Assembly (NCBI GenBank): GCA_937916075.1
Contig: CALGHW010000408.1
Location: forward strand, 1-7,132
Reading direction: 5' to 3'
Length of the DNA: 7,132 bases
DNA from: an uncultured Prevotella sp.
GTDB taxonomy: Bacteria > Bacteroidota > Bacteroidia > Bacteroidales > Bacteroidaceae
Below are positions 1-6,279 of the stretch, one piece after another. The notes beneath the pieces are model-generated. The model searched no databases. It was not told where the DNA came from and was given only the letters and a program-made list of their open reading frames with translations. The first letter of the stretch is position 1; every line of letters starts with the position of its first letter. Made by a program: the position numbers and the translations under genes.

Positions 1-1386
1 ACCGCACCCGGCGACGGCATCTGCATCGCCGACTGGCCCTTCACCATCAAGGCCGACAACGTGATACTGCGCTACCTGCGCTTCCGCTGCGGCAACCGCA
101 ACGTGGCCCACCATGAGGGCGACGGACTGGGAGCCATGGACCGGCACGACATCATCGTAGACCACTGTTCGGTGTCATGGAGCATCGACGAATGTCTGTC
201 GGTGTACGGATCAAAAAACCTCACCGTGCAGTGGTGCATCGCCTCGCAGAGCCTGCAAAACGCCGGCCACTCCAAGGGAGCCCACGGCTACGGCGGCAAC
301 TGGGGCGGCAGCGGCGCCTCCTATCATCATAACCTCATGGTACACCACACCTCGCGCACACCCCGACTGGGCCCGCGCCCCAGCACGCAGACCGACGAGC
401 GCATGGACATGCGCAACAACGTCATCTATAACTGGGGCGGCGAGGGATGCTACGGCGGCGAAGGCATGAACGTGAACATCGTGAACAACTACTACAAGCC
501 AGGCCCCACCACCGAGAAGCGTGACCAGACGCGCCAGATGCGCATTGCCGCCGTGGGCATACGCACCTCCAGCTATACCGCCCACGACTCTGACAAGCCC
601 AACGAGTGGGACAAGATGTGGCACGTGTGGGGCAAATATTATGTGAACGGAAACGTAAACACCAAGTATCCCAAGGTGACCAAGGACAACTGGACCTACG
701 GCATATACAACCAAATAGACAACTCCAAGGTGGACAACACCTATACCCAAGCCACCAAGGACTCCATCCGGCTCGACCAGCCGATGGCGTTTGTGGCCGT
801 CACCACCCACTCGGCACACGACGCCTATGAGCGTGTGCTCGACTATGCCGGATGCAGCAAGAGCCGCGACGAACTGGACGCTGTCATCATCAACGACGTG
901 CGCGACAGCATCGCCACCTACACGGGAAACGGCTGCACACCGGGCATCATCAACACACAGGACGATGCCGGCGGATGGCCCACACTGACCGGAAAGAAAG
1001 CTCCCAAAGACTCTGACGGCGACGGCATACCCGACGACTGGGAAGACATTCACGGACTGGACATGGACGACGCCTCAGACGGCAAGAAGGTAACCGCCAG
1101 CGGATACACCAACCTGGAAATCTATCTCAACAGCCTGGTGTCCAACATCACCAAAGCACAAAACGCCGGAGGCCAACAACGGGGCTACACCGTCAACACG
1201 GACGGCACCACCACCGACGGCATCCAGGATATACTGACCGACAGCCAAACCGCAGCCGGCACGACCGACAGCCGGGTGTACTTCCTCAACGGGAGCGTGG
1301 CCCGCAACACTCCCGCCGAGCATGACCTCCAGTCGCTGCCCAAGGGGATATATATCCACCAAGGCCGCAAGATTGTGGTGAAATAA
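1..1386 (+). CDS. Secreted pectate lyase, polysaccharide lyase family 1 (5'-truncated)
   Basis: Pectate lyases cut homogalacturonan by calcium-dependent beta-elimination, giving unsaturated oligogalacturonates. The frame is open to base 1, so the N-terminus, including any signal peptide, lies outside. A GTG at 61 is an internal codon, because the preceding residues (APGDGICIADWPF) already belong to the fold. In the 461 visible residues the right-handed beta-helix shows DHCSVSW (54-60), WSIDE (60-64) and the SRTPRLGPR segment (118-126), whose Arg122 is the best candidate catalytic arginine by analogy with the PL1 RxPxxR motif. Next come the post-helix region of Bacteroidota PL1 enzymes (about 270-327, ending DAGGWP), an acidic thrombospondin-type-3-like loop DSDGDGIPDDW (337-347, probably calcium binding) and a tail ending GIYIHQGRKIVVK. 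It is the first visible gene of a three-gene run, 52 bases before the GH3. PL1 assignment is firm; the subfamily (PL1_2-like) and exact substrate are inferred. Confidence 0.93.
   Translation, partial: TAPGDGICIADWPFTIKADNVILRYLRFRCGNRNVAHHEGDGLGAMDRHDIIVDHCSVSWSIDECLSVYGSKNLTVQWCIASQSLQNAGHSKGAHGYGGNWGGSGASYHHNLMVHHTSRTPRLGPRPSTQTDERMDMRNNVIYNWGGEGCYGGEGMNVNIVNNYYKPGPTTEKRDQTRQMRIAAVGIRTSSYTAHDSDKPNEWDKMWHVWGKYYVNGNVNTKYPKVTKDNWTYGIYNQIDNSKVDNTYTQATKDSIRLDQPMAFVAVTTHSAHDAYERVLDYAGCSKSRDELDAVIINDVRDSIATYTGNGCTPGIINTQDDAGGWPTLTGKKAPKDSDGDGIPDDWEDIHGLDMDDASDGKKVTASGYTNLEIYLNSLVSNITKAQNAGGQQRGYTVNTDGTTTDGIQDILTDSQTAAGTTDSRVYFLNGSVARNTPAEHDLQSLPKGIYIHQGRKIVVK
1276..1383 (+). other. C-terminal tail resembling a type IX secretion (Por) sorting signal
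   Basis: The last 36 residues of the pectate lyase (visible residues 426-461) begin VYFLNGSVARN and end LPKGIYIHQGRKIVVK. This matches the general pattern of type A C-terminal sorting domains of Bacteroidota (VY...G..V...  L..GIYI...G.K.VVK), which direct proteins through the type IX secretion system. A short linker rich in Thr, Asp and Gly precedes it. Such tails also occur as relics in gut Bacteroidota, so whether it works depends on Por/Gld genes elsewhere in the genome. The similarity is seen by eye, not scored against a profile. Confidence 0.55.
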
Positions 1387-1438
1387 GAGCCACACATCAC
1401 ACAATAGTGTCTTTTACCCAAACCAAAACTACCGACGA

Positions 1439-4018
1439 ATGAAAAAACGCAAGCTAACCATTGCATTGCTGACGCTATGGGCCATCGGCACCCAGGCACA
1501 AATGCTACCCTACCAAAACCCTGACCTATCTGCCGAAGAACGAGCCGCCGACCTGACCAGCCGACTCACCCTGAAGGAGAAATCACTCCTGATGATGAAC
1601 GGCTCGCCGGCCATTCCGCGACTGGGCATCCCCCAGTTTGAATGGTGGAGCGAAGCGCTCCACGGCATCGGCCGCAACGGCTTCGCCACCGTCTTCCCCA
1701 TCACCATGAACATGGCCGCCTCATGGGACGACGCCTTGCTCCTACAGGTGTTCACGGCCGTGAGCGACGAGGCGCGAGTAAAACACCAGCAAGCCAAACG
1801 CTCGGGCGACATCAAACGCTACCAAGGCCTCTCGTTCTGGACGCCCAACATCAATATATTCCGAGACCCACGATGGGGACGCGGACAAGAGACCTACGGG
1901 GAAGACCCTTACCTCACGGAAAGGATGGGCCTGGCCGTAGTGCGCGGACTGCAAGGACCCGAGACAGCAAAATACAAGAAGCTGCTGGCCTGCGCAAAAC
2001 ACTTTGCCGTACACAGCGGACCGGAATGGAACCGCCACTCGTTTGACATCCAGCAACTGCCCGAACGCGACCTGTGGGAAACCTATCTGCCGGCCTTCAA
2101 GGCACTGGTGCAGAAAGGTCATGTGGCCGAGGTGATGTGTGCCTACCAGCGTATCGACGGACAGCCCTGCTGCGGCAATAACCGATACGAGCGACAGATA
2201 CTCCGCGAGGAATGGAAATTTCCAGGACTGATTGTCAGTGACTGCGGCGCCGTGGGCGACTTCTGGATCAAAGGGCGCCACGAGGTGTCGAAGGATGCGG
2301 CAGAGGCTTCGGCCAAGGCTGTGCTGTCGGGCACCGACGTGGAGTGTGGCGCCAACTACAAGCGGCTGCCTGAAGCCGTGGAACGGGGCGACATCAGCGA
2401 AAAGGATATTGACGTGAGTGTAAGAAGGCTGCTGAAAGCGCGCTTCGAACTGGGCGACTTCGACCGGGATGAACTGGTGGCATGGACGCGTATACCCGAA
2501 AGTATGGTGGCCAACCCGCACCACAAACAACTGGCACTGAGAATAGCCCGCGAGGGAATGGTGCTCCTACAGAACAACAACCATATACTGCCTCTGAAAA
2601 AGATGGATGGCGACATCGTGGTGATGGGCCCCAACGCCAACGACTCGGTGATGCAGTGGGGTAACTACACCGGCTATCCCACCGCCACGACAACCATCCT
2701 GCAAGGCATCCGCCACAAGACAGGCACCAACGTGAAATATATACCGGCCTGCGGACTGACTGACAGCGAGGTGACCCTCAGCCACTATAATGAACTGGTG
2801 ACCCCCGACGGCAAGCCGGGCATGAAGGCCACCTACTGGAACAACACCGAGATGGAAGGCACACCGGTTGCCACAGCCCAGATAAGCGAACCCATCAACC
2901 AGAGCAACGGAGGAGCCACGGTATTTGCGCCAGGCGTCAATCTGGAGTATTTCTCAGCCCGATATGAAGGCACATTCAAGCCTCAGAAGGACGAGCGGCT
3001 CACTGTGAAAACTGGATCGGACGACAAAACAAGGGTCATCATCAACGGCGACACGATTATCAACGAGTGGAAAGGACGCAACCGCATCAACTACAGGGAT
3101 CGCGACTATACCTTCCAGGCTGGACAGGTATACCAGATACAGATAGACTATGTACAGGAACGCGACATGGCCACCATGCAGTTTGACCTGACACAAAAGG
3201 TGAAGCCCTCCGTCAGCGACCTGCTGGCCCAGACGGGTAACGCCCGGACAGTCATCTTTGTGGGTGGCATATCGCCGCGGCTGGAAGGTGAGGAAATGAA
3301 GGTGGACGCTCCCGGATTCAGGGGAGGCGACCGCACCAGCATCGAGCTTCCACAAGTGCAGCGCGACCTTATCAAAGCACTCCACGAGGCTGGCAAGCGT
3401 ATCGTCTTTGTCAACTGCTCAGGCTGTTGTGTCGGACTGCTGCCCGAAAGCCAACGCTGCGAGGCCATTCTCCAGGCCTGGTATGGTGGCGAACGGGGTG
3501 GCGAGGCCGTGGCCGACATCCTCTTCGGTGACTACAATCCCAGCGGCAAGCTGCCCGTCACCTTCTACAAGCAGGACAGCGATTTGCCCGACTTTCTGGA
3601 TTACCGCATGACCAACCGCACCTACCGCTATTTCAAGGGCGAACCGCTGTTTGCCTTCGGTTACGGACTGAGCTACACGACTTTCGATATAGACCGGCCC
3701 ACCTATGACGCCAAACACGGCAAGCTGGTGGTGAGTGTCACCAATACAGGCACACAAACGGGTACGGAGACCGTACAGGCATATATCCGCAACACTGCCG
3801 ACAAAGAAGGCCCCATCCGCACACTCCGCGGCTACAAGCGCGTCACGCTCAAGCCTGGCGAGAACAAGTATGTGGAGATAGACCTGCCACGGAATAGTTT
3901 TGAGGGGTGGGACGTGAAGACCAACACCATGCGTGTGGTGCCCGGCAAGTATGACATTTGGGTCGGCTCATCGAGCCAAGAGAAAGACTTGAAGAAAATC
4001 AGCGCGAAAATTAAATAA
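1439..4018 (+). CDS. Secreted GH3 glycosidase with PA14 insert, probable beta-xylosidase or beta-glucosidase
   Basis: An exo-acting retaining glycosidase that removes terminal beta-linked sugars from oligosaccharides, probably in the periplasm. The 859 residues start with a signal peptide (basic MKKRK, hydrophobic core, likely signal peptidase I cut after TQA at residue 20; no lipobox cysteine). The N-terminal GH3 barrel carries WTPNINIFRDPRWGRG (134-149), the substrate-binding KHF (187-189) and the nucleophile Asp268 in IVSDCGAVGDF. The C-terminal alpha/beta domain starts near 370 and is split by a PA14 module (about 460-585). It resumes with LEGEEM (615-620), where the acid/base glutamate should lie, and the FGYGLSYT signature (740-747). 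A fibronectin-III-like domain fills about 755-859. The VSDCGAV form of the nucleophile loop resembles GH3 beta-xylosidases. It starts 52 bases after the lyase with no clear Shine-Dalgarno, as is usual in this phylum, and probably shares its transcript. Family is certain; specificity (xylosidase, glucosidase, arabinosidase) is not. Confidence 0.93.
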   Translation: MKKRKLTIALLTLWAIGTQAQMLPYQNPDLSAEERAADLTSRLTLKEKSLLMMNGSPAIPRLGIPQFEWWSEALHGIGRNGFATVFPITMNMAASWDDALLLQVFTAVSDEARVKHQQAKRSGDIKRYQGLSFWTPNINIFRDPRWGRGQETYGEDPYLTERMGLAVVRGLQGPETAKYKKLLACAKHFAVHSGPEWNRHSFDIQQLPERDLWETYLPAFKALVQKGHVAEVMCAYQRIDGQPCCGNNRYERQILREEWKFPGLIVSDCGAVGDFWIKGRHEVSKDAAEASAKAVLSGTDVECGANYKRLPEAVERGDISEKDIDVSVRRLLKARFELGDFDRDELVAWTRIPESMVANPHHKQLALRIAREGMVLLQNNNHILPLKKMDGDIVVMGPNANDSVMQWGNYTGYPTATTTILQGIRHKTGTNVKYIPACGLTDSEVTLSHYNELVTPDGKPGMKATYWNNTEMEGTPVATAQISEPINQSNGGATVFAPGVNLEYFSARYEGTFKPQKDERLTVKTGSDDKTRVIINGDTIINEWKGRNRINYRDRDYTFQAGQVYQIQIDYVQERDMATMQFDLTQKVKPSVSDLLAQTGNARTVIFVGGISPRLEGEEMKVDAPGFRGGDRTSIELPQVQRDLIKALHEAGKRIVFVNCSGCCVGLLPESQRCEAILQAWYGGERGGEAVADILFGDYNPSGKLPVTFYKQDSDLPDFLDYRMTNRTYRYFKGEPLFAFGYGLSYTTFDIDRPTYDAKHGKLVVSVTNTGTQTGTETVQAYIRNTADKEGPIRTLRGYKRVTLKPGENKYVEIDLPRNSFEGWDVKTNTMRVVPGKYDIWVGSSSQEKDLKKISAKIK
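2819..3193 (+). other. PA14-type beta-sandwich inserted in the GH3 C-terminal domain
   Basis: Residues about 460-585 begin GMKATYWNNTEMEG, contain FSARYEGTFKPQKDERLTVKT and GDDKTRVIINGD-like strands, and end DYVQERDMATMQFDL. This strand pattern (a new ligand-facing sandwich with a 'sxRweG.f.p...g.y.f....DD..rv.idG' logic) is characteristic of PA14 modules. In GH3 enzymes of this architecture, PA14 sits over the active-site entrance and restricts the substrate to short chains. Boundaries are approximate. Confidence 0.75.
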
Positions 4019-4047
4019 ACCATTTTTTTACTCTATCCGACAAGACC

Positions 4048-5556
4048 ATGAACAAGATAACAAGACTGATAGCAAACTGGCTGCTAATCTGCCCGCTATG
4101 GGCAGCCTCAGCGGCACAGGCCGAGGACAACCCTTATAATGGAGCGCCCTTCCCAATGGAACGCATCGCCCAACCACAAATACCCGCCTACAGCGTCAAG
4201 CTGACAGACTTCGGCGGCGTGGCCGATGGCAGAACGCTCAACACACAGGCCTTTGCCAAGGCCATCGCCCACCTGGACAAACGGGGAGGCGGCCGGCTGA
4301 TTGTCCCGTTCGGCGTGTGGTATACAGGACCGATAGAACTGAAAAGCCATATCGAGCTACACCTGGACGACGGCGCACTGGTGCTCTTCTCCAACAACCG
4401 GGCAGACTACCCGCTGGTGGAGTCATTCTTCGAGGGCGTGCGCTCACGCCGCTGCATGTCACCCCTCACAGCCAATCAGGCCGAACATATCGCTATCACA
4501 GGCAACGGTGTGTTCAACGGCAACGGACAAGCATGGCGACCAGTCAAGAAGGGAAAACTCACCTCCGGACAGTGGAGCACACTCATCAAGACGGGCGCCC
4601 TCAACGAAAAGAAGGACGTGTGGTATCCATCTGACGCCATCCGCGACATCAGCAACGACAAGCGGTATATGGAAGAGGCCTACCGCAACAATGACGATGC
4701 CTCCTGGCTGAAGGTGCACGACTTTCTGCGCCCCGTGCTCCTGTCGTTCATCGGCTGCAAGAACATCCTGCTTGACGGCCCCACTTTTGAGAATTCACCA
4801 AGCTGGAACATCCATCCGCTAATGTGCCAAAACCTCATTATCCGCAACGTGAATATCCGTAATCCCTGGTATGCCCAAAACGGTGACGGCCTGGACCTTG
4901 AGTCGTGTAAGAACGTATTGCTCCAAGACTGCTCGCTCGACGTGGGCGACGACGCCATCTGCATCAAGTCGGGACGCGACAAGGAAGGACGCGACCGGGG
5001 AATGCCCACCGAAAACGTCATTGTCACCAACTGCAGGGTATACCACGGACATGGCGGCTTCGTGATAGGCAGCGAGATGTCGGGAGGAGCCCGCAACATC
5101 TGGGTCAACAAGTGCCAGTTTATCGGTACCGACTGCGGCCTGCGCTTCAAGTCAACCCGTGGTCGCGGCGGTGTGGTGGAGCATATCTATGTGGACCAAG
5201 TGGGAATGGCCAACATTCCCGGTGATGCCATTGTGTTTGACCTCTATTACGCAGGAGCCAACGCCGGCAACAACAAAGCGGAAGCCCATCCAGTAGACGA
5301 GACGACACCCAGCTTCCGCGACATCCATATCCGCGACATCGTCTGCAACGGTGCCGCCCGGGCCGCCTACATCAACGGCTTGCCCGAGATGCCTGTCAAG
5401 GATGTAGACATCAGCCACTCTGTATTTAGCAGCCGCGAGGGCATCATCCTCAACCGAGTGGACGGCATCACCCTCAAAGGTCTGCAGATACATACCGAAC
5501 AGGGAGAAGGCATCACCCCAAAAGACTTGGTGAAGAATGTGAAAGTAATAAAATAA
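4048..5556 (+). CDS. Secreted polygalacturonase, glycoside hydrolase family 28
   Basis: An inverting hydrolase of alpha-1,4-galacturonan or related pectic chains, exported beyond the inner membrane. The 502 residues open with a signal peptide (MNKITR, hydrophobic core, probable cleavage after AQA at residue 25). Cys15 is preceded by LLI, not a convincing lipobox. The parallel beta-helix starts at VKLTDFGGVADGRTLNTQAF (50-69). All four GH28 signatures are present: NGD (278-280, the NTD motif), GDD (300-302), GHG (334-336) and RFK (366-368, equivalent to RIK). The acidic catalytic set is therefore Asp280, Asp301 and Asp302, with His335 and the Arg366/Lys368 pair for substrate carboxylates. A long loop between strands (about 163-225, WRPVKKGK...WYPSDAIRD) could narrow the cleft and favour exo-attack; this is inference. 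It lies 29 bases after the GH3 with no terminator between, and is the last gene before the shared terminator. Confidence 0.94.
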   Translation: MNKITRLIANWLLICPLWAASAAQAEDNPYNGAPFPMERIAQPQIPAYSVKLTDFGGVADGRTLNTQAFAKAIAHLDKRGGGRLIVPFGVWYTGPIELKSHIELHLDDGALVLFSNNRADYPLVESFFEGVRSRRCMSPLTANQAEHIAITGNGVFNGNGQAWRPVKKGKLTSGQWSTLIKTGALNEKKDVWYPSDAIRDISNDKRYMEEAYRNNDDASWLKVHDFLRPVLLSFIGCKNILLDGPTFENSPSWNIHPLMCQNLIIRNVNIRNPWYAQNGDGLDLESCKNVLLQDCSLDVGDDAICIKSGRDKEGRDRGMPTENVIVTNCRVYHGHGGFVIGSEMSGGARNIWVNKCQFIGTDCGLRFKSTRGRGGVVEHIYVDQVGMANIPGDAIVFDLYYAGANAGNNKAEAHPVDETTPSFRDIHIRDIVCNGAARAAYINGLPEMPVKDVDISHSVFSSREGIILNRVDGITLKGLQIHTEQGEGITPKDLVKNVKVIK

Positions 5557-5571
5557 ACTCCTGATAGAAAA

Positions 5572-5645
5572 ACCGCTAAACGGGCTTTTTACAAGACACA
5601 ATGTATCCTACATCTCGTAAAAAGCCCGTTTAGCGGTCATTTTTT
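5572..5645. terminator. Likely bidirectional intrinsic terminator between convergent genes
   Basis: A perfect 21-bp inverted repeat has arms at 5572-5592 and 5617-5637, separated by a 24-base loop. The loop can form a small nested hairpin (ATGTA 5601-5605 with TACAT 5609-5613). On the + strand the right arm is followed by CA and six T (5640-5645). On the - strand the A-run 5568-5572 gives a T-run after the other arm. It sits 15 bases past the GH28 stop and 9 bases past the stop of the opposing membrane-protein gene, so it can end both transcripts. Confidence 0.85.
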
Positions 5646-5646
5646 A

Positions 5647-6279
5647 TCAATCGCCAGTCCCCTTCAATACCGGGAGCGAGATATGATAGCGCACAGCCAA
5701 AAAACGAATAATGCAAGTGACCAGGAAACTCACGGTAGCCGTCAGCTCCACAGGACTGCCCACAACCGATAGGCCCCAATAAGCCAATCCTCCGGCCACA
5801 CAGGCCATGGCGTAAATCTCCTTGCGGAAGATGACAGGCTCATTGTTGAGCAGCACATCACGAATCACGCCGCCAGCCGCCCCCGTGATACAGCCCATGA
5901 TGATAGCCACCCAAAACGGCTGTTCAAAGGCCAGACTCTTCTGAATACCGGCAATATTGAACAGGGCAAGCCCCAGCGTGTCGAACACGAACCACGTGTT
6001 GCTCATCCGCTCCATCACCTTGGCAAACACGATGACGAGGGCCAAGGCCATCGCCGTACAGACCAAATACCAAGGTGTGGTCATCCAAAAGGGCGTGGCC
6101 CCCAACATCACATCACGGATAGTACCTCCACCGATGGCCACAGCCACGCCACACACATAGCCACCAAACCAGTCGAAATGCTTGGCAGCGGCATGACGGA
6201 TGCCGGAAATGGCGAAAGCAAAGGTGCCCAAGAACTCGATGAGAGGCTGGACGACCGTGAAGTTCAGACTCTCATTCAT
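5647..6279 (-). CDS. TRIC/UPF0126 family membrane protein (putative cation channel or glycine transporter)
   Basis: An inner-membrane protein of 210 residues, the normal length for the family, built from two homologous three-helix halves plus a final helix. The first half carries GGGTIRDVMLG (50-60) and the second AGGVIRDVLL (135-144), the paired glycine-rich kinks followed by Ile-Arg-Asp that define PF03458-type proteins such as E. coli YicG. Hydrophobic stretches at about 8-26, 37-52, 68-87, 97-112, 121-139, 154-174 and 178-196 fit seven membrane segments. Family structures are trimeric, cation-conducting TRIC channels, while Pfam names the domain a glycine transporter; the sequence does not decide between these. 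The ATG overlaps the upstream dehydrogenase stop by four bases, implying one mRNA and translational coupling. It ends immediately before the shared terminator. Confidence 0.9.
   Translation of the reverse strand: MNESLNFTVVQPLIEFLGTFAFAISGIRHAAAKHFDWFGGYVCGVAVAIGGGTIRDVMLGATPFWMTTPWYLVCTAMALALVIVFAKVMERMSNTWFVFDTLGLALFNIAGIQKSLAFEQPFWVAIIMGCITGAAGGVIRDVLLNNEPVIFRKEIYAMACVAGGLAYWGLSVVGSPVELTATVSFLVTCIIRFLAVRYHISLPVLKGTGD
6276..6279 (-). other. ATGA stop/start overlap coupling dehydrogenase and TRIC genes
   Basis: Reading the - strand, the last codon of the dehydrogenase (TGA, 6278-6276) overlaps the ATG of the membrane-protein gene (6279-6277) in the sequence ATGA. This arrangement usually means termination-reinitiation by the same ribosomes and fixes the start of the downstream gene. 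Confidence 0.85.

Noticed and set aside
61..63. GTG as start of the pectate lyase
   Set aside because: The same frame is open to base 1 and the residues before it (APGDGICIADWPF) belong to the conserved family sequence; the true start is outside the window.
211..1053. Long antisense open frame (280 codons) over the pectate lyase
   Set aside because: Its composition is Val/Ala/Gly/His-rich without a recognisable domain, as expected for a GC-rich gene read on the opposite strand.
1399..1414. ACAC-AATA-GTGT hairpin followed by CTTTT between the lyase and GH3 genes
   Set aside because: A 4-bp stem is too weak for an intrinsic terminator; more likely the genes are co-transcribed.
1387..1438. Bacteroides-type promoter (TAnnTTTG) upstream of the GH3
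   Set aside because: No good -7 element with a -33 TTTG at proper distance is visible in the gap; transcription probably comes from upstream.
1742..2530. Long antisense open frame (262 codons) over the GH3
   Set aside because: It mirrors a strongly supported GH3 gene and shows no recognisable domain or signal peptide.
3965..4029. GGCTC/GAGCC hairpin and a seven-T run at the GH3 end as a terminator
   Set aside because: The 5-bp stem ends 45 bases before the T-run and lies inside the coding region, so the two cannot act together.
4069..4098. Lipoprotein signal at Cys15 of the GH28
   Set aside because: The residues before Cys15 are LLI, not a lipobox with Gly/Ala/Ser at -1; a clear AxA-type site follows at residue 25.
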